DNA of 64,000 bases from Anaeramoeba flamelloides (Eukaryota; Metamonada; Anaeramoebidae), in the NCBI GenBank assembly GCA_027625915.1, contig JANTQA010000008.1, positions 8,044,501 through 8,108,500 of the forward strand, in the 5' to 3' direction. The position numbers and the translations under genes were made by a program. Positions 1 through 12,296 of this stretch are shown here, one piece after another. Position 1 is the stretch's first letter. Every line of letters begins with the position of its first letter. Below the pieces are notes generated by a model, which was not told the origin of the DNA, did not search any database, and saw only the letters and a list, made by a program, of their open reading frames with translations.

Positions 1-684
1 AAAAATCCTCATAAAAATTTTGTTTTTTTAAAGTGGAAAAATGAAAAAAAAAATAAGTTTCTTTAATCCCAATTGTTTGATTTCTGAATTGGGCATATTT
101 CTTTGAAAATAGATTTTATCATCTTAATTTTTTTTTTCTCTTTTAGTAAATTTTTAATTTTTTTTTATGTTTTTTCTATTTTCAGCAAATTTGTTTTTTT
201 TGCTTTATTTTTTTTTTTATTTTTTAAATAATTTTTAAAAAAATGATCTTTGAAACTCCAAATTAATTTTAAGAAAAGTGAAGTCTTTGTAATTTCTTTT
301 TAAAATCAATACGTTTACAATTTAAAAATCTTATTTTCAACAATTTTAATTTTATAGAAATTGAGAAATATTTAACAATACTTACAAATGAAAGGGACTA
401 AAAATTTTTTTAACATTTTATTTTTTTTCCAAAATTTATATTTTTCTGAAGGTATTTCTTTTATGAATATTGACTTTCATCTAAAGTTTATTATTTCTCT
501 TATTTCCAAACAATCTTATGTTGGTTGATTCTTAAAAACAAAAAAAATGAATTTTTCATTTTTGGCTGGGCTCCTTTGAGTGGAATGGATTTTAGATAAA
601 AAATGATTATAAAAGAAAGGATAGAAAAAAAAAAAAATTATTAAAAAAATTAATTTGTTCATTCTATAAAAACAAAATTCAAAA
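1..684. other. Non-coding AT-rich sequence downstream of the DENND6-like gene
   Basis: No gene is visible. The stretch is dominated by T and A homopolymers. Positions about 241-380 resemble 42945-43085: both contain TTAAGAAAAGTGA followed by similarly spaced TTCTTTTAAAAT and TCAACAATTT blocks. I call this weak dispersed repeat family L. Confidence 0.5.
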
Positions 685-3600
685 TTAATTATTTTTTTCT
701 TGAAAAATATCTTTCATTTGGGAATTTAAATTTTCATGGAATTCTTTTGGTAAAGAATTAATTATTTGTGTTAAATATTTTTTCAATTTTTTAATGATAA
801 CTTTGTCATTACTTTTAATTGAAAGTTTGTATCTTTTTAATATTTTTCCAAAGAGTTGAATTTTCTTGTTGTCATCCATTGTTTTAATTGTTTTTGGTAT
901 ATTTTGGGTTAAGATGACTTGTCTACATTGTTTTTGGAATTTTCTGATAACTGTTTTTTTCATTGAATCGTACCAAAAAGAAAAAGTTGGTGAATTAATA
1001 AATTTTTTATAAACATTGACCCATTTTGATCTCTTCTTGTAATCAAATTGAAGTTCCATCTTTGAAAATTTGTAAATAAATTCTTTTTCTTTAAACGCTT
1101 TAAAAACTAATGTAACTGAAAATGGTTCAATTTTTTCTAAAAAGGGTTGATTAATAATAAGAATAAGGATAATAATAATAATAATAATAATAATAAACAA
1201 AAAAATAAATTCAGTTAAAAAAAAAAGGGGGGGGGGTTAATTAATTTGAAATTAAACTAATTATTAAAAAAAATAGGTGAATTCATCAATATAATTATGT
1301 ATACTTAAAAAATGAGATTATTAAGATGGCGATCGCATCATCACTAATTTGTTTATTTTTTTTCACTAATTATTATAATATTAATAAACCCAAATTTTAT
1401 TACTAAAAATATCTTTGTCAACTTATAAATAAAAGATTAATTTTTTTTCTTGTAAAATAAATGTATAAATAATGAAGCGCTAATTACTCTATTTTTTATT
1501 TAGTTTTTATGGAATTTCGAAAGTTAATTTTTTTAGAATAAATTAAAATTAAAATCTTATTCAATTTTTTACAATTTTTTTTTTTTTTTGATTATCTGAA
1601 ATTTGTAGATTATCTTGATTTTTTATATAAACTAAAATTCAAAATTTTCCACATGGCTAAAATGTTCCAAAGAATTACAATAATACAATTTCATTGAAAT
1701 TGGAGATAATTTTGATTTTTGGAAAATATGAAAATCATTTTTTTATCTTTTGGTTTTTTTTTTCATTTCATTTTTTGAATTACGTAATTTGTTTCGTTGG
1801 ATCAACATTTTTTTCAATAATTGATATTAAAGTTAAAGTTGAGTTGTTCCAAAGACAAGAACTCAAATAAAATTAGTTGGTAATATCTAACCTTTTGATC
1901 GATCAATATTCCTAATAGAATTTTTACAAATTTACCAAATGTATTTTTTTGTTTTTCTCTCTCCAAAATTTTTAACACACCCATGATTTATTTGTATTGA
2001 TAATTATTTATTTTTTGTTTTGTGAATATTGTAATTTATAAACAAGTGTTAACATTTCAATTTGTGAATGGTTCTAATTTGGTAAATCTTCTTGAATTGA
2101 GTAAATAAGTATTTTTTTTCACAAATCGAATTTAGGTGTGTTAAAAATTTTGAATTGGGGTTTATTTTCAGAAATATTTTAGAATGTCTTCAAAAAAAAA
2201 TGAAAAAAAAGGAGGTAATATGTATTTTACTCAGGAAAGATGATTTAATCACTAATTTTTCAAATTTGTAATTAAAATTCTAATATTGATGCTTATTCCT
2301 AAGCAAGAAAATAAAGAAAAAAGAATTTTTTACTTTTTGATTGGTATTAGCGAATTAAAATATTGCTGAAGGGGTGTTAAGAAGGCCATATTTAAATCCC
2401 AAAGAAATTGCCGCAATAATAGATTTTTTTGTGTATATTGTTTCTCAAGATCCGATGATGTGTCGATTTTTTTTAATTTTTTTAAAAAGGAAGTGGGAAA
2501 TTTAACGATTGGTTTAATTTTTGAAACAACCTTTTCTGGGAATTTTAAGTCTTTTTTTTTTTTTTTTTTTTTTTGAAAATTCAAATTAAAACCCTTATCA
2601 CTGCTACTACTAATATGTCCGCTTTTATTATTATTATTATACTGTACTTTGATTGTATTTTTTACGTTGCCAACAGAAATTTTGTTTGTCCAATGTTGAA
2701 AGGCCTTTTCGCTAAAAAAGGGATTGGTATTGCCAATAATTAATGTATTTTTTTTCTGATTCTTTGAAAAGGATTGAAAGCTGGTATTGTTCATTGTAAA
2801 GTAAGGATAGAGTTCGCCTTTGAATTGAATTGGGAACACTAAACTCCCTAAACCTAAAACTGCTTGGCTCGAAAGCTGTGGTGAATTTGATGAGAGCAAA
2901 ATATTTTCCCCTGTAATTACCAATTCCCACAGCAAAGTCAAAGAGGGCAAAACACCTTTAAAAACTGAATACAAATTAGTTTCCAAACCAACAAAGCCAG
3001 GGAGGCATATCGAAACATATTGGCTTAATGGATTATTAACATTCTTATTTGGAAATGGTTCATTAGTTTTTGTATTATTCTCATTGTTTTTGTTTTTGCT
3101 GAAAGTTATTGGTGGCGACGAAGAATTTGATCTTGACCTTATATTCATTTTTAAATTCGAATTAGTAATTGAATTTTGGGTTAAGTCTGGAGTTGTTAGT
3201 TTTGTTTTTGTTTTTGTTTTTGTGTTTGTGCTTGTGTTTGTGCTTGTGTTTTTTTTTGTGTTTGTGTTTGTGTTTGTGTTTGTGTTTGTGTTTGGTTTTG
3301 GTTTTGTTGTTATGTCCAGTTTTTCTTTTTTTAGTTCTTTTGTTTTTGTTCTTCGGTTTGTTTGTGTGTTTGGGTTCAATTTTGATTTTGTTGTGGTAAG
3401 GGTTTTTGTTTTTGGATCTGTATTTGTTTTTTTGGTGTTAAGATTCTTTGATATTGGTATTGGAGTAAAAAGAGTATTTGGAATTTCATTGTTCCTATTA
3501 AGATAAGAACCAGCAAAGCTTGTTGGTATGATTGCAGTGAGGGTATGGCCCAATAAGGGGAAAGAATATTGTTTTCCTTTGCGAATTTTTGTCGGCCAAG

Positions 3601-4199
3601 TTGCTTGTATTTCTCTGTAAGCCTTCTTCAGTACTATTGAAGGGGTAGACTCGCTAAGCGCATATTTCCCAACACAAGAAATTAAATCACAATAAAAGTT
3701 TTGAAACCCATAGCTTGTGATTAAAATGATCGACTTGTGGGTATAATTACGCTTGTTTGTTGGATCCTTTTTTGAGGAATAATAAACATACCCAAAAAGC
3801 GGCTTTGTTTTTGTTTTTATTATAAAAGAATAAGTCAGTGTGCCAGTTCGTGCAAAGTTGTTGTCTGGTAAGGAATAAAAACCAATGTTTGATTTCCCTT
3901 TTTTCGAATACCCAATGCTCTTTGGGTAAATTAGGCTTATTTCTTTGGGAATTGTTTGTGAAAAAAAATGTGTTTTCAAACAAAAAAAAAAAAAAAAAAG
4001 GGGGTTTATTTGTTAATGAATGACATTGGAATGAAAAGGGGTTTAATTTTTAATTCGGCACTTTGTCATTAAAGATTGAAGATCTGTTTATAGTTTGAAA
4101 GAAAAGAAAGAAAAAAAAAAAACAATTTTTACTTGGTCCAGTTGTGTTATCAAAGGTAACAAGGCTAAAAGAAACCACCCATTTATCTATTACTTGCAT
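685..4199 (-). CDS. DENND6: DENND6-like (FAM116) DENN-domain protein
   Basis: DENND6 proteins are DENN-domain exchange factors for Rab GTPases (human DENND6A acts on Rab14) in endosomal recycling. I read exon 1 as 4199-4133 (starts MQVIDKWVVSF, like the WVVCF start of human DENND6) and exon 2 as 3942 down to about 2334, phase 1 at the join. Exon 2 carries the family blocks ISLIYPK, LFGYVYY, LPSLTLLWELV and NPFFSEKAFQHW. A Thr/Asn/Lys-rich insert from a TG-rich minisatellite at about 3195-3300 splits them and lengthens the protein. The extreme C-terminus lies 1.2 kb away at 1136-685 (WVNVYKKFINSPTFSFWY, then IINSLPKEF). The simplest donor (2333/2332) and acceptor (1138/1137) differ in phase by one base, so either a homopolymer error or real disruption is present. 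Repeat copy A1 sits in this gap. The gene is divergent from the transporter at 6400. Confidence 0.85.
1626..2164 (+). mobile_element. Family A non-autonomous DNA element, copy A1
   Basis: About 540 bp, highly similar to 28544-29084 and, inverted, to 39941-40480. The left end reads TATAAACTAAAATTCAAAAT. The right end, read inward, is TAAACCCCAATTCAAAATTT, so the termini are imperfect inverted repeats. A second inner copy of the terminal motif near 1965-1985 forms a smaller inverted repeat with the right end. A weak open frame on the minus strand begins MGVLKILEREK and is shared by all copies. It lies between the last two coding blocks of the DENND6-like gene. Confidence 0.8.
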
Positions 4200-6399
4200 T
4201 TACAAAATGTTATTTAATTGTTATTAACAAAATGACCAAATAAATGACAATCGAAAAAAAAAGTAACAAAAATGAAAAAAATATTGTACATTTTTGTTAA
4301 AAGAAATTTTGAGCTTGGGTTTAGCTTTTGTAATTAAAATGTCAATCAAAATTCTCCAAACAGGTTTTTTTTTGAGATTCTGAGGGTGAATTCATAATTA
4401 GCACAAATATTGGCCTTTTAATTTTAAAAAAGATAAATTGTCGCTGATAATCTTATTTTGGATTTTTTTGATTATCCTTTCATTTGGGATTCTTTGTTCA
4501 TTTAAATTTTAAAAACATGCTATATAATAGTAAAGAGATCAATAACTCGTTCTCATCACTTACAATTTATTATTAGAAATTTTCTTGTTAAAATACAAGA
4601 AAAATGGATTGAAAATTGTTACCTTTTTAAGATTTTAATAAACATTGATCAGTCAATTTCAATAAAAAATCAAACTAGTTTCATCTTGTCTCTTTCAGTA
4701 TGAGTACAAACTGTTTTTGAATAAATAAAAATAATAATGGTAGTGAAATAATATTGTACAAAATAGTGTTTAGTAGGGCATAATTGGGTTTAAGAAATAT
4801 GAGGTATTTCATTGAATTTCTGAAGTCCATCTTGATCAATTTTATAACTTGGACAAAATTCGTCGTTTTTTCATTATTATTTTTATAAACAAAAAGTCTG
4901 TTAATTAAAAAAGTTTCTAAGAGTAGAATAATGTTGTTTATGTGAAAAAAAAAGAGATCAACAACATTTTTAGATTCAACAACTTGATCTTAACCGGTTT
5001 CAAAAACAACTTTTAATTTTTTTAACTTGAACTAACATCATTTATTGTAAAGGGGGTTTACATAATTAATGTAAAAAAGTATTTTGTTCATTTATATTTT
5101 ACTTTTTCAAAGAAAGACTTTTCAATAACAGAGTTCTTTATATAAACACTCTTTGTCAAAAATACGGAATTTGAAGTTAAAATTTTTAATCAGACAACCA
5201 AATTCCCAAAATGATTTTAACTTTTTGGTTACTTTCCGGTTTTTGAAAATGATTTTATGAGTTTTGAAAAAAGAATTTTACAACTCTAAATTTAAAGTGA
5301 ACTTGAAAATTATTTGGCAACAAGACTCTTGTTGGAAAAAATGTTTTTAAAGTTTAATTTCAGAGAATAGTTTAATAATAATAGATCCAAAAAATTATAA
5401 AAACTTTTGTTTGTCATTATCAGTATTATTCAAACAAAAGTTCCAAATATTGAAAAAAAAGAAGTTTTATGATTCCTCAAAGAAGTTATTTTGTTTATTC
5501 CATGACAAATTAAATTTAAAAGGTTAATAAAATTTTTTTAATTTTCAAAAAGTTATTTATCAACTGAAATTTTGATGGTTTTACAAAATATGGAATTAAA
5601 GAAAAAATTTGATTTGGACAATGTTGAAAAAAAGAATCTTGAAACAGAGAGAATTGTAACTTTTGAAAGATTTTCAAAATGTCTGCTTTCTAGTTTCAAG
5701 AGAAAATTTTTATTAGAGAACAAAAAAAAAAAGAATACTGTTAATTGAAAAATAAAAGGATCAAAATTTTCATTCAGCTTTCCAAAAAAATCATCATCCC
5801 AAGTATTGTAAAAATCATCAAAGTCTGCAATTATATCAGGTACATTAATCATTTAAGCTTTTCTTTAGGAATTAAAAAATTGAAATTATACATGATTTAT
5901 ACAACCTTTTTTTGGAAAGTTGAATGAAAAATTTGTTCCCTTTATTTTTCAACAAATAGTATTTGAAATCCAGCAAAGTTTGGAATTTTATTCAACTTCT
6001 AATCTCAAAAAAATAAAGAACTTTTCTATTCTCTTGGAATGTTTTTATTTTTAGTTTTATAAAATAATAGTTATCAAGTAACATAGAAATTAACTATAGT
6101 AGTGTTTAAAAATAACAAACGAACTTTAAGTTATTTCGAAAAAATTAACTTTGTTCAACTAATTCGCAAAATACTTTGACAAATTATTTAAAAATTTTAA
6201 ACTTAAAAAATAACAGTTTTTAGAGAATAAAGATACTATTCGATAAAAGGAAATGGAAAAATGTACAAGCAATACATGCGTTGATATTTTAGAACCCTTA
6301 ACCTTTTAACCCTCAAAGCAAAAAACAATTTAAGGAAAAAAGCAATTGTAGTCCCATCATTTTTCTCAATTTAGATAAAAAATCGGGTTTCTTTCAAAA
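4200..6399. other. Divergent intergenic region between DENND6-like and CRT-like genes
   Basis: Both flanking genes start outward from this 2.2-kb stretch, so it should hold both promoters. No convincing core promoter motif stands out from the AT-rich background. Apart from the family E element at 5736-5964, no gene or repeat is recognisable. Confidence 0.5.
5736..5964. mobile_element. Family E miniature inverted-repeat element, copy E1
   Basis: About 229 bp bounded by imperfect inverted repeats of roughly 50 bp. The inner part is AAAATTTTCATTCAGCTTTC on the left and GGAAAGTTGAATG on the right; the outer part is TACTGTTAATTGAAAAATAA against its complement TTATTTTTCAACAAATAGTA. The interior shares GGAATTAAAAAATTGAAAT-like sequence with copy E3. 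No transposase coding is visible. The other copies are at 22504-22728 and 34461-34693. Confidence 0.8.
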
Positions 6400-7758
6400 A
6401 TGGAGAACAAAAAGAAACTAGAAAAAGACAACCAAACCACAAATTGTGAAAACAAACCAAAGGGCAAGTATTACACACTTTCAAATTTAAAAACAAACAA
6501 TCAAGATCAAGGCGAAGAGGCAAATCCTAATGGTCAAGAATTCAACAACAAACTTGACCCTGGCTCCGACAGCAGGTACTCTTTGGACGAAGCAATAACA
6601 AAAGAGACTCCAAAGCAAAAGACAAATAATAAGTTTTTTAAATTGATCTTCTTCATTAGTCTCTTTTTCATCAGTTGTACAATTTATTCATTGCTCCTAA
6701 AAAAAGTGGCCATCACAGCACCAATATACCCCTTTAGTTTAACACAGCTTTCCCCGTTAATGGGCTTTTTTATTTATTCCATGATCACTGTGGTCCTATA
6801 TGTTGGGAAAAAGATCCAAAAAGAGGAATTGGTGTTTCCAAAATACAAAGCATTTATTATTGGGCTTTTGTTTTGTTTGGTCAACTTGTTCCAAAATTTG
6901 GGGAATCGGGGCAACTTGGTCCCTGGCCCCTATGTTCTGATTATCAACAACTTTGTTGTAATTTTCAGCTTTCTCTTTGAAAAGCTGCCGCCACTTCGGA
7001 AAAAGCATAACAGATACCAATATTTCAGTGTAGTCTTACTTATAATTGGGATCGTTACCTCTGTTCTCTCCAAGCTCATTGCCGCTCGGGGGTTTTCTTT
7101 GAAAAAATCTATCCTATATATCTTGCTAATTGTGTGCGCAAACATCTTCCTATCACTGTCTTTCATTTTCATCGAATGGCAGCTCAAAACCAAGCACCCA
7201 AAGCTGTCGGTTCAATATCTGTGGGGCTGGGTGTGCTTGTTCCAATTCCTTATTGGGATTCCCTTTTCGCTTTTAAATGCAAAGATCCAAGGCCTGGATC
7301 ATTCCAAAATATGGGACAATTTCGAACAAGGAGTCAGGTGCTTTGTTACAGGCAAGAATGATAACCAGTCAATCGACTGCCGCTCTGCCTCAGCCAACTG
7401 GTGGTTTTGTGTCTGCTTTGGGATGATCTATAATTTGACAATGGGCATCTCAACAAGACTCGGTAGTGCAACTTTGGTGTGGCTCGTGAAAACAATGGTT
7501 TTACCGACAGCAACCATCCTCTTTTCATTTAAATGGTTCATGGGCGAAAATGCCACACAATTCCATGGGCTAGTGATTCTGGGATTTTTCTTAGTACTAC
7601 TTTCTCTTTTGATTTATAGAGGCGATAATACAGTCAAGTTCTTCAAGTTAAAATACTCGAAAAAAATGAATGGATTTATGAAAATACCTCAGAATTCAAG
7701 TGTCTCGGATTTGGAAAGCATTTCTGAAGATACAGATTCCCATATTATTATAAATTAA
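6400..7758 (+). CDS. CRT-like (chloroquine-resistance-transporter-like) membrane transporter
   Basis: A single-exon gene of 452 residues. Residues 1-75 are hydrophilic and predicted cytosolic. About ten hydrophobic segments follow, from LIFFISLFFISCTIY to GLVILGFFLVLLSLLIYRG, then a short polar tail. The order of blocks fits the CRT-like family of the drug/metabolite transporter superfamily. NLVPGPYVLIINNFVVIFSF resembles the first-half substrate-pore helix. The luminal loop before the late helices has paired cysteines (RCF and DCRSASANWW). GSATLVWLVKTMVLP matches the late helix. Relatives include Plasmodium PfCRT (digestive vacuole), plant CLT (thiol export from plastids) and Dictyostelium crtp proteins, all in endomembranes. 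By inference it exports small cationic or thiol compounds from an acidic compartment. The ATG at 6400 is the first in frame. Base composition is distinctly GC-richer than its flanks. A plant-type purine permease is a weaker alternative. Confidence 0.72.
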   Translation: MENKKKLEKDNQTTNCENKPKGKYYTLSNLKTNNQDQGEEANPNGQEFNNKLDPGSDSRYSLDEAITKETPKQKTNNKFFKLIFFISLFFISCTIYSLLLKKVAITAPIYPFSLTQLSPLMGFFIYSMITVVLYVGKKIQKEELVFPKYKAFIIGLLFCLVNLFQNLGNRGNLVPGPYVLIINNFVVIFSFLFEKLPPLRKKHNRYQYFSVVLLIIGIVTSVLSKLIAARGFSLKKSILYILLIVCANIFLSLSFIFIEWQLKTKHPKLSVQYLWGWVCLFQFLIGIPFSLLNAKIQGLDHSKIWDNFEQGVRCFVTGKNDNQSIDCRSASANWWFCVCFGMIYNLTMGISTRLGSATLVWLVKTMVLPTATILFSFKWFMGENATQFHGLVILGFFLVLLSLLIYRGDNTVKFFKLKYSKKMNGFMKIPQNSSVSDLESISEDTDSHIIIN

Positions 7759-7854
7759 TTGTTTAGCTAATTTTTTAATTTTTTTTAATTATTCTCTGTT
7801 TTGAATTTTGGCAAAATCTTTTCTTTTTTGAGTATAATTCGTGTTAAATAAAAA

Positions 7855-7995
7855 ACCCATGATTTACATTTTTCTGATCAAATGTAAAAAATTAGTAAAA
7901 ATTTGAAAATACCTTCACATTTTACAGATAAATATATAAATTACCGAGTAAACATTAATTGCACGAATTGGAATATTGTTTAAATAGTCTACAGA
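7855..7995 (+). repeat. Decayed single arm of family C foldback element
   Basis: Starts about 100 bp after the transporter stop codon. It aligns over about 140 bp with the left arm of the foldback at 38192-39021. Shared blocks include CATTTTTCTGATCAA, ATTAGTAAAAA, CATTTTACAGA, CGAATTGG and TATTG-TTAAATA, at the same spacing. No second arm was found nearby, so this looks like an old half copy lying in or near the 3' UTR of the transporter. Confidence 0.7.
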
Positions 7996-10879
7996 CTTTC
8001 CAAAGCAATCGTGGAATTTTTTGGCAACCAAAATTTGATGTTGATATCGATTTTTAAAAATTGGATATTGGAAACAAGAAAGTTAATATTGGAAAAGTAA
8101 TTTCATAAATGTTGTAATATTCAAGAATTTTTTATAATATTCAAAAAATATTTTTTCAGAACCCAAAATAGCTTTAAGTGCTATCTAAAATTAAGGCACC
8201 GAGTGGATCTTACGAATTAAAACATCTACGAATTAGACTCTTTATTTCTTGGGATCCAAAAGAACTATAAAATTTCAAAAATTAAGGAATAGATAATTTG
8301 GCCAGATCAGATACCAATTGGAAGATAGTAGAAAAAAAAACAACCCCGAAATGTTTCTTCTAATTCAAGTATTATCTAGTTTTCAATAAAAATCGCAGAA
8401 AAAAATCCACTAAGAAGAAACATGAAAGGACTGAGGTGTTTACTACATTACACGGAAAAAATAAAATCTGAAAATTAAAGTTAGCCAAAAATACAGATTT
8501 GATTTCTTTAAAACATCTATGATAAAAAGTATTTTTTCAAAGTTATGATAATATCATGTAATTTCGAAAAAATAGCTATTAAAGTCATTAACATTCAAAT
8601 ATCATCTTTTTCAAATTATCGGCTATTGAAATGAACAAAATTTTCGTGTATTTTTTTTTTTGAATAAAGTAACAACAAATGAACTTTTGACGGAACATTA
8701 AGTAAGAAAAAAGAAAAAAAATTTTGAAAAAAATGCAGAAAAAAACAGGGAATATTTATTAAAACCCAAACATATAAAAAATAAAATAAAATAATAAAAA
8801 ATATTCGAAAAAGAAAAAAAATCATTTTCTCAATTTAATTTAGTAATATACTTTGAAATACATTCTTACTTTTATTTTAAAATTGAAAAATATGATTCCT
8901 TTTTAGACTATTAAAAAAATAAAATAAAATTGTCTCTCCATAAAACCAAATAAAAATTTCAAAAATTTTATTATTTATTATGAAAAAAATATTACAGTAT
9001 TTTCATTTTTTTTTCAATACTATTAATATTTAATAAAGTTCAAAACCTTTTTTCAATATGTTATGTATAAAAATGCTTTTTAAATGAGTGCGTTTCAAAA
9101 ATACAAAATTTCGAGATTTTTTGTTGAAAAAAAAATGAGAGTTATTTAGTAGTCACCATTTCTTTAAGCCCAACTACCAATATTTGATTACCAAAGCAAA
9201 ATTTCGAATATATTTCAAAAAAATATACTTAATTAGATAAAATTTCCCATCTAGAACCCCGAAAAATCATACAAGTACAATTTCCATCATGTTTCCTAGA
9301 AAAAAATTATATTTACAGATAAGAGTTACAATGTTTTTTTTTTGATTATAAAATCTTTTTTCAAACAAAAGTACACACATTCTCAAATCATCAATACTAT
9401 TAAATTTGATTGTTAATTAGATAATTACTTATTGTTGATTTTCATTTTTTCATTTTTTTTTTTTTTTTTGGATATTAAACAGCTGGAAAATGAAAAAAAC
9501 AAGATAAGACGAAATTAATTTGAATTTAATCTGCCACTATAAAAATAGAAACAGTTTGAGTTTGAATTCGAAGAAGTTAGATGTAGGAAATAAAAAAGAG
9601 TATTATTGGAATGATATATAGAATAAAGAAAAGAGAAAAAAAAAGGTAAAAAAAAATTCCAACAAAAGAACCAGATGAATTGTGGCTTTATGTTTATAAT
9701 GATACTTTATAGAAAAGTATTTTGACTTGTAATGAACTTTTTCCCAATTCAATGTGAAAAAGTTTTTTATTGATTTTATTTTTTTCTTTACAATTTACAA
9801 ATAGAGATTTCTCATTTCAAATAAAAGGGCACATCAATTTTTAAAATATTTAATGTTACTTTTTTTGTTTAAATGAGTTTTAAATATTCAGTTGAGTGTT
9901 TTTTTTTTACTTTTTAAAAATTTTATTAAATTTTAGAATGATAATACAATTAATTTGATTCAATTATGAATAATTCTTGAAAATTTCTGTACCCTTTTAT
10001 TTTAAAAAAGATTTTAATTGGAGTTTTTTCAAAGTAGGGATAATCAACAAAATTCAAAGTTTGATTTGATTGATTATAAAATATTATTATAGACTTTCAT
10101 ATTACATTTAGCTGGAATAAGAACCAGTCAGAGAATATTAAGAACAGCTCAATATTTCCAAAAAATAAGTAATTGACCCATCAAAATATCTCTATTAAAC
10201 CCATTCTAACAAAAATTTTAAAATATAAAAAATGTTATTAATGATTTATCTATTCTTAATAATCATCGAATTTATTTACTTAAATAGGTATTAATATATT
10301 TGAAATAAAAATGAAAAAATGAGACAACATTTTTATATGATATTTTTTAATTAAACGGAAATTAATGATTATTTTTTTTTTTTCGTCAAATAATTTTGTT
10401 TCTGAAGAGGTAAAAGCTTAACAAAATTTCCAACAGAAATAATTAATAAAACTTGATGTTATCTAGTTTATTATCGAAAAAATAATTAATTTCCTCAAAA
10501 TACTGATGATTTTCATTGGAAATTAGTGGATAAAACTTATAAAAAAATATTATTTTTTTTTCATTTTTTCAAAAACTTTGAATAATATATTTTGAAATAA
10601 ATACAATATGGGTTGATTCTGTCAATAAAAAACCAATAAATTTAAAATTACCAGTTTAAGAATAAAACCACTTACAAAGATGTTTTTTTATGAAATGTAA
10701 AATAAAATGCCCCACCTTTTTGGAAATTCCTTATAAACCAGATTTCAAAAATTATGATACAATTTATAATCTTAATGGAAGTTGTTTGGAGTGTTTATCC
10801 CATATTCTTATTAAAAATTTTTTCAATTTTTGGATTGGAATTTTTTTTTGTAAATTTTTAGATCAGAATCATTTTTTTA
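7996..10879. other. AT-rich intergenic sequence without recognisable genes
   Basis: I see only short chance reading frames rich in Phe, Leu and Lys, homopolymer tracts, and no repeat family that recurs clearly elsewhere in the window. Confidence 0.5.
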
Positions 10880-11310
10880 AATTTTGGAACTTTTTTTTTT
10901 TCTTTTGTTTTTCTTTTTCTTTTTTTTTTTTTTTTTTTTTACAAAAGATCATTTTGAAACAAAAAAAAAGACCTTGGAAACGAAGAATAATCACTACAAA
11001 AATTTCGACTCTGTAAAGTCTATTAAAATGAATTTAATTATTAGTAAAAAATATGGAAGTTACCATTTTTTTAGTGAAAGTTCAGTTAAAAAAAATCGGT
11101 AATGCATATTTCAAAAATTTTGACTCACTTTTTTTTAGTTTTTGGTTATATTTTTTTTAATTTTTAAAATATCAGGTTTTTGTATATTTAGAATTATTTA
11201 AAACTGAATTACAAATCAGTTTTAATTATTTGTTGTTCTTAAATACCAAATGATATAAATATATATTTCAATTTATTATTTCAGCTTAGTCACAATTTTG
11301 GAAATAATGT
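10880..11310 (+). mobile_element. Family F repeat, copy F1
   Basis: Resembles 18425-18860 in inverted orientation. The 3' half (about 11103-11310) is a miniature element ending in inverted repeats: TTTCAAAAATTTTGACTCAC on the left and GTCACAATTTTGGAAA on the right. The upstream half shares a T-rich tract encoding poly-Phe followed by a Lys-rich run and a stop, so both copies contain a similar chance open frame. No transposase is recognisable. Confidence 0.65.
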
Positions 11311-12296
11311 TTATATATTTTTTAAAGTCTTTCAAAATTATCTATGAGCTAAACCTGCCCCCCAGATATGTTTAACCAAAAACCCCAAAGAAGATATTTG
11401 AAAAAATCGTTTCGGCCCATAGAGATATCCCAAAACTCAAAAAAAAAACAATTCTTTTTACACATAGAGTTAAGTGGTGCTAATCAGTGTTGGGAATTAT
11501 TTGGAATTTTAAAAATTTTTAAAATCTTCAAAAATTCAAACGATGTAAATTGTAAAATAGTATCTCAAGAAAGATCAAAAAACCAACATATCCACCTGCC
11601 TCCCTCTCGGAAATATCAACTATTTTGCTACCCAATGAGTAGAGTTCGAACATGTCATCATTTTTAAAAATTGGTGATGGCACATTTTGGGCAAACAAGT
11701 GATATTAATACAAATATAACCCCTGAAAAGACTTTTCTCCCCGAATAACATTTATCTTCCATTCTATGTGTAAACATGTAATAACAAATAAAATATATTT
11801 ATTATGAATGATAACATTAACCCTTTGTAAATATACGTCCATACTAAAGATTAAAAAAAAAAAAAAAAAAAAAAAAATTGTCAGTGAGAATGATGATAAT
11901 TTCACAAATAAAAACAAAAAATATGTAAAAAAGATGTAAAATTTCTAGGCAATATTTATATTTAAAAATTCAAGTAGATTGCAAAAGATGATTTAGTTGC
12001 TTGGTTGATTGAATTTTTCATTCCAGACCAATCTACTTTTGATATTTGTAAATAAAAAAAGAGAAAAATAGAAAAATAAAGAGAAAAATATAAAAATAAA
12101 GAGAAAAATAGAAAAAGTAAGAGGAAAATTGAAATATAAAGAGAAAAAAAGAAAGATAAATGATTTAAATTCAAGACAATAAAATTTTATTCTTTTTTAT
12201 GTTTAAATTTATTTCGCTTCATTGATAAAACTATTTATTATATTTCTAATTTTTTTCTTGGTATTTTGAGATTTCTGAGGGATAATCTGATCCCTG
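11311..12296. other. Intergenic sequence with a GC-enriched island
   Basis: Positions about 11341-11740 are noticeably less AT-rich than the surroundings and contain blocks such as CCTGCCCCCCAG and CACCTGCCTCCCTCTCGG. A plus-strand frame of 99 codons (11368-11667) and a minus-strand frame starting MFELYSLGSKIVDISER both cross it. Neither matches a family I know. Tandem GAAAAATA-type units follow at about 12060-12150. Confidence 0.4.

Noticed and set aside
3084-3506. Plus-strand frames of 76 and 140 codons rich in Phe, Val and Leu
   Set aside because: They are the antisense shadow of the Thr/Asn-repeat part of the DENND6-like gene.
5553-5852. 99-codon minus-strand frame starting MINVPDIIADFDDF
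   Set aside because: It overlaps family element E1 and ends in homopolymer-derived sequence; likely chance.
6796-7528. Antisense and alternate-frame reading frames within the CRT-like gene
   Set aside because: They overlap the transporter in shadow frames and resemble nothing.
8616-8825. 69-codon Phe/Leu-rich frame
   Set aside because: Low-complexity translation of A/T tracts.
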